Assembly (NCBI GenBank): GCA_030683705.1
Contig: JAUXPP010000158.1
Span: 1-64,000 of the forward strand
DNA: 64,000 nucleotides
Reading direction: 5' to 3'
Source: Polaromonas sp.
GTDB taxonomy: Bacteria > Pseudomonadota > Gammaproteobacteria > Burkholderiales > Burkholderiaceae_C
Made by a program: the position numbers and the translations under genes. This document shows, one piece after another, positions 44,601 to 50,743 of this stretch (position 1 is the stretch's first letter; every line of letters begins with the position of its first letter). A model generated the notes under the pieces. That model was not told the DNA's origin. It saw only the letters and a list, made by a program, of their open reading frames with translations, and did not search any database.

Positions 44601-45216
44601 TTTGGCTCCCAAACAGGCCGGCAAAAGCCATGGCAAGGTGGCCACCCAAAGATGTGCCCACCACATCCAGTTTCCCGTCAGGGTCTTCCATGAGCAATTG
44701 CGCAACCTCACCGGTCGATGTCACGTCGGCAACACGAGTTACCTCAAAAAATACAGAATACGTGGTGGACCCTACGGTGTGTTCTAGAGCACGAAACTGT
44801 GGCACGACTGTTCCAGCTGGCGTTCCAACGCGCTGCCACCAGTTGTGCATTGCGACAATTTGCGCGAATGCGGCGCCGTGACGGCTGATGGACGCGCTTT
44901 CTGGGATATCGAGCAGCTGCTGCGTGCCCCGGATTGCGAGAGTGATTTGGTTGAAATTGTCTGACGCTATTCCACGAAAAACCGTTGCGTCAAAGCTAGA
45001 GTTGCCGGCACCTGTAGGTGAAATATCGTTGTAAGTGGGGACTGCAACTGCAAAGCGCTTGCTAAAACGGTCCGCTTGGGCGGTAGCGAAACCGTGACCA
45101 GAATCATTGAGACTGAGCAGCGGCCCCAACTGTTCTATGTCACCTGCCGTTAAGTATTGGCCGTAGGCTGCGTGTCCGGTCTCGGCTAGATCGAGAAGAT
45201 GTTTGGCATTATTCAT
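35605..45216 (-). CDS. Giant RTX protein with N-terminal lipase-like domain
   Basis: 3203 residues, predicted to be exported by the adjacent type I system. Residues ~1-330 look like a class-3-lipase alpha/beta hydrolase (ITLAIRGTQ, LDVVGTSLGGHLAMAFAG with Ser189 as nucleophile). From ~545 onward there are dozens of calcium-binding nonapeptides (GGxGxDxLx), including five ~47-residue units with a HGxDxLDG core (about 41640-42210). Residues ~1500-2090 contain non-RTX sequence; two modules at ~2092-2175 and ~2235-2325 and one near 2970-3035 resemble the hemolysin-type calcium-binding-related domain (VEFFDGTVW, IRFADGTSW). Seven ~75-residue repeats (VENLTLTG...INGTGN) fill ~2370-2960. The tail (WNLQDALLDMQLAKNP...FDLAQMQ) probably carries the secretion signal. 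Parts are visibly richer in A+T than the surroundings. Start overlaps the lipoprotein stop (ATGA). Confidence 0.93.
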   Translation of the reverse strand: MNNAKHLLDLAETGHAAYGQYLTAGDIEQLGPLLSLNDSGHGFATAQADRFSKRFAVAVPTYNDISPTGAGNSSFDATVFRGIASDNFNQITLAIRGTQQLLDIPESASISRHGAAFAQIVAMHNWWQRVGTPAGTVVPQFRALEHTVGSTTYSVFFEVTRVADVTSTGEVAQLLMEDPDGKLDVVGTSLGGHLAMAFAGLFGSQISQAVAFNSPGFAPTSDVSNLFSALGGRVPTAGSPNILNFISDEANKSGDSLEVIAGLHSVPGQRVDVPIEDQFLTNVPDPKFPSYNHDQRQVDDALTLYAIFSRMQPDLSLESLRTLMRNAAVGPAASLENLVNASESFLGLSKSVLPASNAGRDALHSAMGRLGAALDGPLSASLGNLLVRASSADLRAAARNDFSALVALQDLSPIWISGKTAAADATLATLWQSTRAADYAAWQADKTATTPSTFTDNWIADRVLLLQAVVGRNEKDISGTIVGDSKFAIDRVYDLQYIDPVDNISKSLTAWNPANNPASNALSTRDRQRIAFGNDQTNPLNGTDNKLDDHLYGGGGDDTLDGKGGNDYLEGNADNDTLNGGEGQDTLLGGTGNDKLDGGAGNDILKGGQGTDTYTLRSGDSGMDTIVDSDGEGSIEVITADGSKIILGSGTLTKLANSTPGSMGTWQSKDKRFTYTTRTETDGSNTLNISGAGVSAVVQKFSSGNLGITLPGSEPTQPAPSTSQQILGDLAPMDFDAVTEGVQPQLNALGNIITNPDEPKPDRADTLYDSANDDEIIAGGGDDIIDALRGGADWIKAGSGRDIVKGGAGDDIVELGTERDYSFGGAGDDRMYANKLKPFGEVLAQAEAASDEQADLMDGSDGDDTLVGDAGSDALFGGAGKDQLVGGAGDDNMFGDLEAANVSTSWRITQQTTAGVNGSAPEVQLVISGMTTLPPGQGAADLMFGGAGNDFMVADGGDDYLNGGADSDNMFGGIGADSLFGGEGDDGMHGDGYTIGATRLEYAAASDHGNDFLDGEGGNDTLWGWGKEDVLYGGTGNDWLVGDASELVLAGEYHGSDYLDGGDGDDILIAGGKDDVLYGGVGDDQLQGDAVDTQLAGEHHGDDFLDGESGKDVLIGGGKNDTLYGGDDDDELVGDANAAELDGEFHGDDYLDGEDGNDRLLGNGGADTLNGGAGNDVLFGDADLEELEAQFHGNDTLDGGDGDDQLDGGGGNDMLLGGAGSDNLIGGTGNDTLIGGEGIDTLNGGKGNDIYQAGAGDTVTDEGGTNTLTLVDGEPYAVAAIGADLVLGYDEGNVRLTGALTGSISSIDGASLSNWLQTRLTESVNVTGTDHNQTLTGGSGNDVLTATAGHAATLLGGHGNDTLVGSTGNDTLVGGWGNDTLRGGGGNDVVDAGDGDDLIYASQGGDTLRGGAGMDTYRVGYSTGQATLTDNSAEGSIIEMDASGPSLQSLTAKRSNDDLLVEVRGTDTSLRIKDFYGATQTSWLFKDANGNALSAQALIDASKPQWNNLLDSLVQQAKLSVRASIDTEYANAGNYTQQADGSWYVGGNTLDVLHNNTRELIDHFSQDRRSLPDLTYIGTTEYSLLQSKSWAKNQWNQIGWRDSLVEFDGQSQTVSDGYVVLNSAVDSSVYQAAWSAMQWSTVSTYQEELWSNISSFTRTSGDGTQMRITETHTFIQKYESFDGISSAFTFQDPGAAALTGPLPSYVSVGLVHDSRNYKLGETMLSDGDHTVMANSHSVVIGGVGNNTIYNANFAYGGTGNARLIGGDTLMAGTGDQYLENGKTMIVGDGHDTVVGRALGRSYQAWNGEGWEQLYEQPDTHILVDPNNTGIDLLVSDGNSLADRNSNGMDDVIDAIYRGQGIRHVRESYWHGGKFAWDGGFIPAYFDTEQQAHDYFVSIGAEHRYDELRYVEPLSVLLRGPGSNEYIENLDHPSDYYTTHPFETIVLAANDFAALQPYLDAGLLPTKTVSFGPGLSLGDINLSVGTAISPLDGGLRSTINLMLGADQGLQVMIPGAEDALNGTVGRFEFADGSSISMAALIALLPGIPHSGNWSLVTGTEDAEFLYGTDGSEAFRGSDGNDTLNGGKGDDLYLFGRGDGQDLIVDLDGDPGDVDIIRFDGTVSAGDLVVTRDYSNLYLGIDGTYDEITVLNWFYGDAMTVEQVEFFDGTVWNAAMLESLIAALPATEEYDELYGTSGADVLSGLGGDDEIYAGGGNDTLDGGAGSDFLDGGVGNDVYLFGRGSGWDYIEDYDERVGNIDTLRFDSSVSPSDVAVTRDEFNLYVSVIGTEDRVTIYDWFDDSAYVIERVEFFDGTVWQQADMAAMALLEVAGTEDDDVLTGTADNDVLQGFGGDDQLDGLDGDDTLDGGIGADTMMGGAGSDTYVVDDTADLVTENVDQGTDTIQSDVTYTLGNSVENLTLTGAAAINGTGNTLGNTLTGNSAANILKGSLGDDIYVVGLGDTVTELANQGTDTIITTVSKTLSAHVENLTLVGVEAINGTGNSLNNVLVGNSAKNTLNGGAGADSMSGGVSDDTYYVDNIGDTVTEAQGEGSDRVISSISYTLGYHLEDLQLSGTGNTDAAGNAQDNKLTGNSGANTLTGGAGDDRLTGGLGADQMLGGDGDDFYEVDNTADVVSEFAGEGMDTVETSVTYTLGSEVENLILTGLTAINGTGNELNNVLQGNAADNTLTGGAGNDSLNGMKGLDILAGGAGNDTYLFEDDIDTIAENVDGGRDTVLSRISGAILAANVEDGVLLGSATSLTGNELSNVLTGNNAANILDGGAGADVMIGGKGNDLYIVDSQADTVVENAAEGTDTVQSSVNYSLADTLENLTLTGTAEAGMGNAMANKLTGNAGSNKLWGGAGNDSLDGGAGADILLGGLGNDKYWVDSSDDLVVESALEGTDTVYASVSYALADNVEYLTLTGSANINAIGNVGNNRLEGNAGNNILFGGLGNDTYVWGRGSGQDIIANFDADKPSGDTVQLGAGIAEADLAITKQGNDLILSINGGTDQLTVANYFENAGKGANALEKIRFADGTSWNHAAVLSRTSTEEGSSAAPVLPAEVRAGNPAALFDAPDPAQTQTGDATTTPQTVAESIAAAKERFEQGLQNLKYGVDEQGSLSRSESTERRALPLLWNLQDALLDMQLAKNPDGRFTADISMDSRGSRDLGLAIGLLGGVGGTMGRLDQVARPSEVQQFDLAQMQ

Positions 45217-45752
45217 CGAAAAATCCTCGGTTTATTGATTGACAAATCAAACGAAGGCGAGTTGACGTAGGTCGCTGATTTAAGATCACTTCCGCTACCA
45301 ACAAAGTGTCTGCAGTGATGCTGTGATGCCATGGGTGAAAAGGACTGAAGCAATGTTGGCTCTCCACCATAGCGTGAGTACCCGACTTGGCGCGACAAGA
45401 TCTTCTGATCGCTTTGCCGGACGATCAAGACTTGTGTTCTAACAACGGCAGGATTGCCCTTGAGAAAATATTCGGGTGCGCTCTGCCTCGTCACATATGG
45501 ATGGCTCAAGTCGGGCGGGCTCTGTTCACGTGGCGTTTGTGGAAGCTCTCCTGGCACCTTGAAGTAGCTTGCAGGCGCCTCAACTCGCTCGTAGATGTAG
45601 ATGCCCGCATCCTTCTCGCAAAGTTGATCGACCAGTTTGTCGGCTTTGTCTATTTGCCATTGGCTGTACGGGCAGGACGCCAATCCAGCTAAAAACGCCA
45701 GCGTTATGGTCCACGGTAGAAAGCGTTTTACAAGGGTCAGGACGTTGGACAT
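45213..45752 (-). CDS. Small lipoprotein coupled to the RTX lipase-like gene (candidate immunity or chaperone)
   Basis: 179 residues. FLPWTITLAFLAGLASC is a lipoprotein signal with lipobox LASC. The mature part has QIDKADKLVDQLCEKDAGIYIYERVEAP, a Cys-containing motif I associate loosely with lipoproteins next to secreted lipases, then no recognised domain. AGGAGAG six bases before ATG 45752 fixes the start; the frame is open to 45824 but without a site. Its stop overlaps the RTX start by 4 bases, so the two should be made in step. Periplasm-facing anchoring plus coupling suggests protection of the producer from the lipase, or a folding/export helper. The assignment is an inference. Confidence 0.75.
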   Translation of the reverse strand: MSNVLTLVKRFLPWTITLAFLAGLASCPYSQWQIDKADKLVDQLCEKDAGIYIYERVEAPASYFKVPGELPQTPREQSPPDLSHPYVTRQSAPEYFLKGNPAVVRTQVLIVRQSDQKILSRQVGYSRYGGEPTLLQSFSPMASQHHCRHFVGSGSDLKSATYVNSPSFDLSINKPRIFR

Positions 45753-45872
45753 TCGGCTCTCCTGCAACAGACTGCCGCCGGACTGGCCACTATGTTGACG
45801 TCTAAATATCGCGATTTTCCTCATAACGATTCTCCTTGCTAGAAGATTGCGAATCAGCTTTCAACTTTCGTT

Positions 45873-47237
45873 TCACCGCTCGCGTCCCGCCTCAGCCGAC
45901 ACCTCTTGCACCGGGCTCAGCAAATACTCCATGACGGTTCTGCGGCCTTGATGGATTTCTGCAGCGACCTGCATGCCGGCCTCCAGGCCTTTGCGCTGAC
46001 TTCTATCGCCATTGAGTGATTCCAGAAATTGCGTGTCGAGTTTGACCAGCGCTTTGTAGCCCTGCGGCGTAGGTTGGCCAGGGTTGTTGGTGTTCGATTG
46101 CGCGTCGGGTGCCAGGGTTTGAATGCGTCCTTCAACCAGTCCGTATTTTTGAAACGGATAGGCCGCCACCTTGAGGCGCACCTGCAGGCCTGCCTGCACA
46201 AACCCCACGTCTTCGTTTTTGACCTGCACCTCGGCCAGCAGTTGTTCGCCCTTGGGCACCAACGTCAGCAAGACCATGCCGGGCTGCACCACGGCGCCCT
46301 TGCTGGTGGTGGCCACGTCTTTGACGATGCCGGCCTGCGGCGCCTTGAGCTCTAACAGGCCGGTCTTGTAGCCCATCTTCTGCGTGTCTTGCTCCAGCTT
46401 GGCCAGCTGGCCCATGGCCTCGGTGCGCTCAATCAGCAGCTGGCTACGGAAAGTACTGGACAGGCCGGCAATTTTTTTGTCTTGCGCGGTGATGGTGGAC
46501 AACAACCCTTGCACAGTGGCCGCCTGGGCCTTGAGGTCTTGCGACTTTTCGATGGCCTCGCGCTCTTTGTCGTTGCCGGCTATGGGGCTTAAAAAACCTT
46601 CTGCCACCAGCTTGCTGTGCGCCTTGGCGCTTTGTTCATAACTGGGCAAAGTGTTCTTGAGCTTGGTGAGCGTTTCTTGGGCTGAGCGCAATTCGTTCTG
46701 TGCACGTTCGCGCGTTGCCACTTCCTGGGCCAGTGAATCAGTGAATGCCTGCCGGTGGGCATTGGCCTGGGCCTGCACCTGGGCAATCATCACGGGGTCG
46801 TCACCGTCTTTGATGGCGAGCGGGATGCCGGCCAGCTCCGAGTCCACACGGCGTAGCGTCAGGCGCTTCAAGGTCAATTCGCTGGCCAGGCTTCGGCTGT
46901 CGGCACCGGTCATGGTGGGGTCCAGACGGATCAAAACTTGGCCAGCCTGCACCTGGTCGCCCTCCTTGACCAGAATTTCAGCAACCACACCGGCCTCCGC
47001 CGGCTGCACAATTTTTGTGTAGCTGATGGGCACCAGCTTGCCTTCGGCCACGGCGACGATGTCTACCTTGGCAAAAATGGCCCAGGCCAACAGGATGGCG
47101 AAGAGCCCGACGACGAGGTAGGAAATCAAACGCGGCAGCTTGGGCATGGGGCTTTCCTGAATGGCCAGCAGGCCCGGGGAAAACTCGGCGGCGTCGGGCA
47201 ACAGACGCTTGGTCAGGGTTTGGGACAAGCTGCTCAT
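45873..47237 (-). CDS. Type I secretion membrane fusion protein (HlyD family)
   Basis: 454 residues. One N-terminal transmembrane helix (LISYLVVGLFAILLAWAIFA) is followed by the biotinyl-lipoyl-like half domain (VDIVAVAEGKLVPISYTKIVQPAEAGVVAEILVKEGDQVQAGQVL), a long helical hairpin (coiled coil ~130-300), the second half (LKAPQAGIVKDVATTSKGAVVQPGMVLLTLVP), the beta-barrel (AEVQVKNEDVGFVQAGLQVRLKVAAYPFQKYGLVEG) and a C-terminal HlyD segment. It bridges the inner-membrane ABC exporter to an outer-membrane TolC-type channel. ATG 47237 overlaps the exporter stop. No TolC gene is in the window, so a shared housekeeping channel is likely. Confidence 0.95.
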   Translation of the reverse strand: MSSLSQTLTKRLLPDAAEFSPGLLAIQESPMPKLPRLISYLVVGLFAILLAWAIFAKVDIVAVAEGKLVPISYTKIVQPAEAGVVAEILVKEGDQVQAGQVLIRLDPTMTGADSRSLASELTLKRLTLRRVDSELAGIPLAIKDGDDPVMIAQVQAQANAHRQAFTDSLAQEVATRERAQNELRSAQETLTKLKNTLPSYEQSAKAHSKLVAEGFLSPIAGNDKEREAIEKSQDLKAQAATVQGLLSTITAQDKKIAGLSSTFRSQLLIERTEAMGQLAKLEQDTQKMGYKTGLLELKAPQAGIVKDVATTSKGAVVQPGMVLLTLVPKGEQLLAEVQVKNEDVGFVQAGLQVRLKVAAYPFQKYGLVEGRIQTLAPDAQSNTNNPGQPTPQGYKALVKLDTQFLESLNGDRSQRKGLEAGMQVAAEIHQGRRTVMEYLLSPVQEVSAEAGRER

Positions 47238-49414
47238 GCCACGGCCTTGGGTTGAACAACTCTTTTCAGGTGCCCGCCACCAATCACAAAAATCTCGTCC
47301 ACCTGCAAGGTCTTGGGCAGCGCATGCGTCACAAACAGCATGCTGACCTTGCCGCGCAGGGCGTTGACAGTGGTGGCAAAGGAGTTGGCGGTTTGCGCGT
47401 CCAGTGCGCTGGTGGCTTCGTCAAAAATCAGCACCTTGGGCTTTTTGAGCAGGGCACGGGCAATGGCCAGGCGCTGCTTTTGTCCGCCCGACAAACCGGC
47501 GCCTCGCTCACCAATCTCGGTTTGATAGCCCTGAGGCAGCGCCTGGATGGCGTCGTGGATTTCAGCCATCTGGCAGGCCTGCACCACCTGGTCAAAGCTG
47601 GCGTGCGGGTTGGCCATGATCAGGTTGTCATACACCGTGCCGCTGAAGAGCACCGTCTCTTGCGGCACCACGCCAAAGTTGGCGCGCAGCTCGTTGGCGC
47701 TCAGGTGCAGGATGTCAACGCCGTCCACCTTGATCTGTCCCTCGGTGGGCCGGTAAAAGCCCTGCAGCAGCTTAGTCAGGGTGGACTTGCCGGTGCCGCT
47801 GGGGCCCATGATGGCGACGGTTTGGCCCGGCGTGATCGTGAGGTTGACGTTGCGGTACAGCAGCGGCAGTTCAGCCGCGTACCGAAAGCCGATGTCTATC
47901 AGTTCAATCTCGCCCCTGGCCTCGCTTTTGCGGCTGGGCGCCAGGCGGTAGGGCTCGGGCGGTACGTTCATCAAGTCGCCCAGCCTGTCCACCGCCAGGC
48001 TGGCCTGCTGGAACTGCTGCCACAGGCCCACCATGCGCAGCATGGGCTGGCTGAGCTTGCCGGCAAACATCTGGAAAGCCACCAGCATGCCGATGGTGAA
48101 TACGGTGCCTGTTCCTGCTGCCAGGGCAACGGTGTCGGGGTGCATGACTATCCACGCGCCGGTGACCAGGATCAGCAGCGTCATCATCTGCTCCAGCGTG
48201 TTGGCCAGCACGTTGTAGGTGTTGGCGATCTGTTTGGTCTGAAAGCCCGACCGCAGGTAGGTGGCCAAGTAGCCGTCGTACCGGGATTGCAATTGCGGTT
48301 CAAACTGCAGGCTTTTGACAGTCTCCAGCCCGGCAATGTATTCGGTCAAAAAGGCCTGGTTGCGCGCGCCCAGCATGAACTGCTGGTTCAGCCGCGTCTG
48401 GAAAATGGGCGCCACAAGAAACGACAGCAGCGCAATGACGGACAGAATGCCCAGCACGATGAGCGTGAGCGTGACCGAGTAATAAAACATCACGCCCATG
48501 CAGATCAACAAAAACGGCAGATCCAAAATGATGGTGACCGCCGCCGAGGCAATGAACTCGCGTATGGTCTCTACCCCATGCAGCCGTGCCGCAATGACGC
48601 CGGTGGGCCGGTTTTGAAAATACTTGGGCGGCAGGCGAAACAGGTGCTGAAACACCGCGGCGCCCAGCACCGCATCGACCCGGTTGCCTGTGTGCAAAAT
48701 CGCGTACTGCCGCACCCAGGTCAGTAGCGCGGTAAACAGCATGAACACCCCCATGCCGATGGCCAGTGCAATCAGCGTGCTCTCGGTGCGGTTGACCACC
48801 ACTTTGTCGATGATGGCCTGGGTGAACAGGGGCAGACCCAGTGCCAGCAGCTGAAGCACCAGGCTGGCGCCCAGCACCTCATGCCAGACCTTGCGGTGCT
48901 TGAGCAGCTCTGGCACAAACCAGCGGAAGCCAAAGGAGGGACCGGTGGCCGAAGCAGCGTCAGGGTCGCGCACAACTTCATCTTCCGGGTACAGCAGCAC
49001 GGCTTGACCGCTCAGGGTTGGTGCAAATTCGGCCCGAGGCGTGGTCAGGGGCGCCTGGCTGTTGGCCGGCAGCCAGACCACCTGGTCGTTGCTGACCGCA
49101 ACCACGACGCCCAGCGTGAAGACGGGCAGCGTGATGTCGGTGACGCCCTCTAGCGCATGTGCATCAGCGGACGGCGTGCTGGGATCATGCAACTCTACCA
49201 GCAAGGGCATGGGCAACTGGTCCAGCACCTGAGGGTCGATGGCGCGAAGCTGCGTCTTGAAACCCAGGCCCCGTGCCGCACGGACCAAGGCAGCCTCGTC
49301 ATAAGGTGGCGGAAACTGCTGCAGCAGCAGTTGCGCATCAAACGGAAGGCGGTACACCGCGCACAGGGTTTGCAGCGCCCACACAAAGTCGGTTTGTGAA
49401 TATGCTTTTTTCAT
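47234..49414 (-). CDS. Type I secretion ABC exporter (HlyB/LapB type) with C39-like domain
   Basis: 726 residues. N-terminal C39-like domain (about 1-130), here without a recognisable Cys-His-Asp protease arrangement, so probably a substrate-docking CLD as in HlyB. The six-helix membrane domain (VLGASLVLQLLALGLPLFTQ...) carries typical intracellular-loop sequence. The ATPase has Walker A GPSGTGKSTLTKLLQGFYR near residue 535, signature LSGGQKQRLAIARALL, Walker B VLIFDEATSALD and H-loop VTHAL. The start at 49414 (MKKAYSQTDFVWALQTL) is preferred over GTG-like codons slightly upstream. First gene of a leftward operon of exporter, adaptor, lipoprotein and RTX substrate. A perfect palindrome lies ~120 bases upstream. 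Confidence 0.95.
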   Translation of the reverse strand: MKKAYSQTDFVWALQTLCAVYRLPFDAQLLLQQFPPPYDEAALVRAARGLGFKTQLRAIDPQVLDQLPMPLLVELHDPSTPSADAHALEGVTDITLPVFTLGVVVAVSNDQVVWLPANSQAPLTTPRAEFAPTLSGQAVLLYPEDEVVRDPDAASATGPSFGFRWFVPELLKHRKVWHEVLGASLVLQLLALGLPLFTQAIIDKVVVNRTESTLIALAIGMGVFMLFTALLTWVRQYAILHTGNRVDAVLGAAVFQHLFRLPPKYFQNRPTGVIAARLHGVETIREFIASAAVTIILDLPFLLICMGVMFYYSVTLTLIVLGILSVIALLSFLVAPIFQTRLNQQFMLGARNQAFLTEYIAGLETVKSLQFEPQLQSRYDGYLATYLRSGFQTKQIANTYNVLANTLEQMMTLLILVTGAWIVMHPDTVALAAGTGTVFTIGMLVAFQMFAGKLSQPMLRMVGLWQQFQQASLAVDRLGDLMNVPPEPYRLAPSRKSEARGEIELIDIGFRYAAELPLLYRNVNLTITPGQTVAIMGPSGTGKSTLTKLLQGFYRPTEGQIKVDGVDILHLSANELRANFGVVPQETVLFSGTVYDNLIMANPHASFDQVVQACQMAEIHDAIQALPQGYQTEIGERGAGLSGGQKQRLAIARALLKKPKVLIFDEATSALDAQTANSFATTVNALRGKVSMLFVTHALPKTLQVDEIFVIGGGHLKRVVQPKAVA

Positions 49415-49530
49415 GCCCCCGCCCACAAACTATTTGTGAGCCCTCCCTCGATCCGTATGCGCAAAGCACGCGTTCGAAACACCGCGAAACGATGCCAATT
49501 TATCTATAAATCGAGAAAGGCGTGTGATCG

Positions 49531-49554
49531 CACCCTGTCAATGTTGACAGGGTG
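49531..49554. promoter_or_regulatory. Palindrome upstream of the secretion operon
   Basis: CACCCTGTCAA and its exact inverted copy TTGACAGGGTG are separated by two bases (TG). It lies 117 bases before the exporter start and 99 bases after the uraH stop on the same strand. No T-tract follows on the minus strand, so an operator is more likely than an intrinsic terminator. Confidence 0.5.
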
Positions 49555-49652
49555 TGACGCAAAATCGAGGGTAATCACTAAGAAAAACCGGTTTGGTACA
49601 AGCTGGATTACAGGTCAAAGTTCGCAATCGCGTGCAAACTCGCCGCGCCTCC

Positions 49653-50006
49653 CTACGACCCCCGATACGTCGAATAACTCCAGGGGCTGACCAGCAGCGG
49701 CACGTGGTAGTGCTGGCTGGTGTCGGCCACACCAAAGTCCAGGCTGACCTTGTTCAGGAAATTCGGCTCGGGCAATTTGACGCCGCGCGCAGCGAAATAG
49801 GCGGCCACGTCAAACACCAGGCGGTAGGTGCCGCGTTGCAGGCTGCTGTTGTCGTAGAGCAAGCCGTCCGGGTTGCGTCCGTCGCTGTTCAGCACAAAGG
49901 ACTTGACCAGCGTCGCCTGCGCACCGTTGGTGGTGTAGAGCTCGACGGCCATGCCGGCCGCCGGCGTGCCGTGCATGGTGTCCAGCACGTGTGTACTCAG
50001 GCCCAT
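49653..50006 (-). CDS. uraH: 5-hydroxyisourate hydrolase (transthyretin-like) UraH
   Basis: 117 residues, the family length. MGLSTHVLDTMHGTPAAGM carries the conserved N-terminal His; GRNPDGLL has the conserved Arg; the end YHVPLLVSPWSYSTYRGS has the second His and the signature C-terminal YRGS tetrapeptide that separates HIU hydrolases from vertebrate transthyretin. It hydrolyses 5-hydroxyisourate, the PuuD product, to OHCU. The start at 50006 is the family one; codons upstream run into the operator. Divergent from the GntR gene across a perfect 14-bp palindrome. Confidence 0.96.
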   Translation of the reverse strand: MGLSTHVLDTMHGTPAAGMAVELYTTNGAQATLVKSFVLNSDGRNPDGLLYDNSSLQRGTYRLVFDVAAYFAARGVKLPEPNFLNKVSLDFGVADTSQHYHVPLLVSPWSYSTYRGS

Positions 50007-50036
50007 GATGTTTCCCCGATGGTGTGTGGTGAACAG

Positions 50037-50050
50037 AAGTGTATACACTT
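50037..50050. promoter_or_regulatory. Perfect palindromic operator between uraH and the GntR gene
   Basis: AAGTGTATACACTT is a perfect 14-bp palindrome, 31 bases from the uraH start and 28 from the GntR gene start. TGTATACA-type sites fit FCD-class GntR dimers. A near-copy lies upstream of puuD (33897). Confidence 0.7.
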
Positions 50051-50077
50051 TTGAAGGCTTTCGGCTATCATCAGGCG

Positions 50078-50743
50078 ATGGAGACCTCCACCACCCGTTC
50101 CATCGTCGAAGCGCTGACGCGTGCCATCGTCGATCACCGGCTGCACCCCGGCACCAAGCTGGCCGAGCAGAAGCTGGCCGATCACTTCGGCGTGTCGCGC
50201 ACCCTGGTGCGGCAGGCCCTGTTCCAGCTGTCGCAAAACCGGCTGATCCGGCTGGAGCCCGCGCGCGGCGCCTTTGTGGCGGCGCCTGCCGTCAACGAGG
50301 CGCGCCAGGTGTTTGCCGTGCGTCGCATGCTGGAAGCCGAAATGACCCGCGCCTTTGTGCGCGAAGCGACACCGGCGAAGATACGCGCGCTCCGGGAACA
50401 TGTGGCGCAGGAAAAAGCCGCGCTGGCCAGTGACGACGTCGCCGGCCGCACCGAACTGCTCGGTGACTTCCATGTGCGCATGGCCGAACTGATGGGCAAC
50501 GAGGTGCTGGCGCAGATGCTGGGTGAGCTGGTGTCGCGCTGCGCCCTGATCACGCTGATGTACCAGAGCGCCAGTGCGGCCGAACACTCCAGCGGGGAAC
50601 ACGCCGACATCGTCAAGGCCCTGGCCGCGAAAGACGAAGAACTCGCCGTGCGCCTGATGGACGAGCACCTTCTGCACGTCGAACAAAGCCTGACCTTCGA
50701 CCGCAAGGTCCCGAGCAACGATATTTCCATGGCGCTCTCATGA
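50078..50743 (+). CDS. GntR-family (FCD) regulator, predicted controller of urate genes
   Basis: 221 residues. N-terminal winged helix (IVEALTRAIVDHRLHPGTKLAEQKLADHFGVSRTLVRQALFQLSQNRLI) with the strand EPARGAFVAAP, then an all-helical FCD effector domain (FAVRRMLEAEMTRAFVREA...LLGDFHVRMAELMGNEVLAQMLGELVSRCALITLMYQ...EHADIVKALAAKDEELAVRLMDEHLLHVE) whose Asp and His residues can hold a metal. The start at 50078 follows the operator; earlier in-frame codons overlap it. Likely autoregulated and controlling uraH and puuD through the TGTATACA sites; the effector could be urate or allantoin-pathway intermediates. It overlaps puuE by 4 bases. Confidence 0.92.
   Translation: METSTTRSIVEALTRAIVDHRLHPGTKLAEQKLADHFGVSRTLVRQALFQLSQNRLIRLEPARGAFVAAPAVNEARQVFAVRRMLEAEMTRAFVREATPAKIRALREHVAQEKAALASDDVAGRTELLGDFHVRMAELMGNEVLAQMLGELVSRCALITLMYQSASAAEHSSGEHADIVKALAAKDEELAVRLMDEHLLHVEQSLTFDRKVPSNDISMALS

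Noticed and set aside
35605-45216. CRISPR-like periodic repeats in the RTX gene
   Set aside because: The period is set by coding nonapeptides and larger protein repeats; copies are degenerate at DNA level and there are no spacer-like units.
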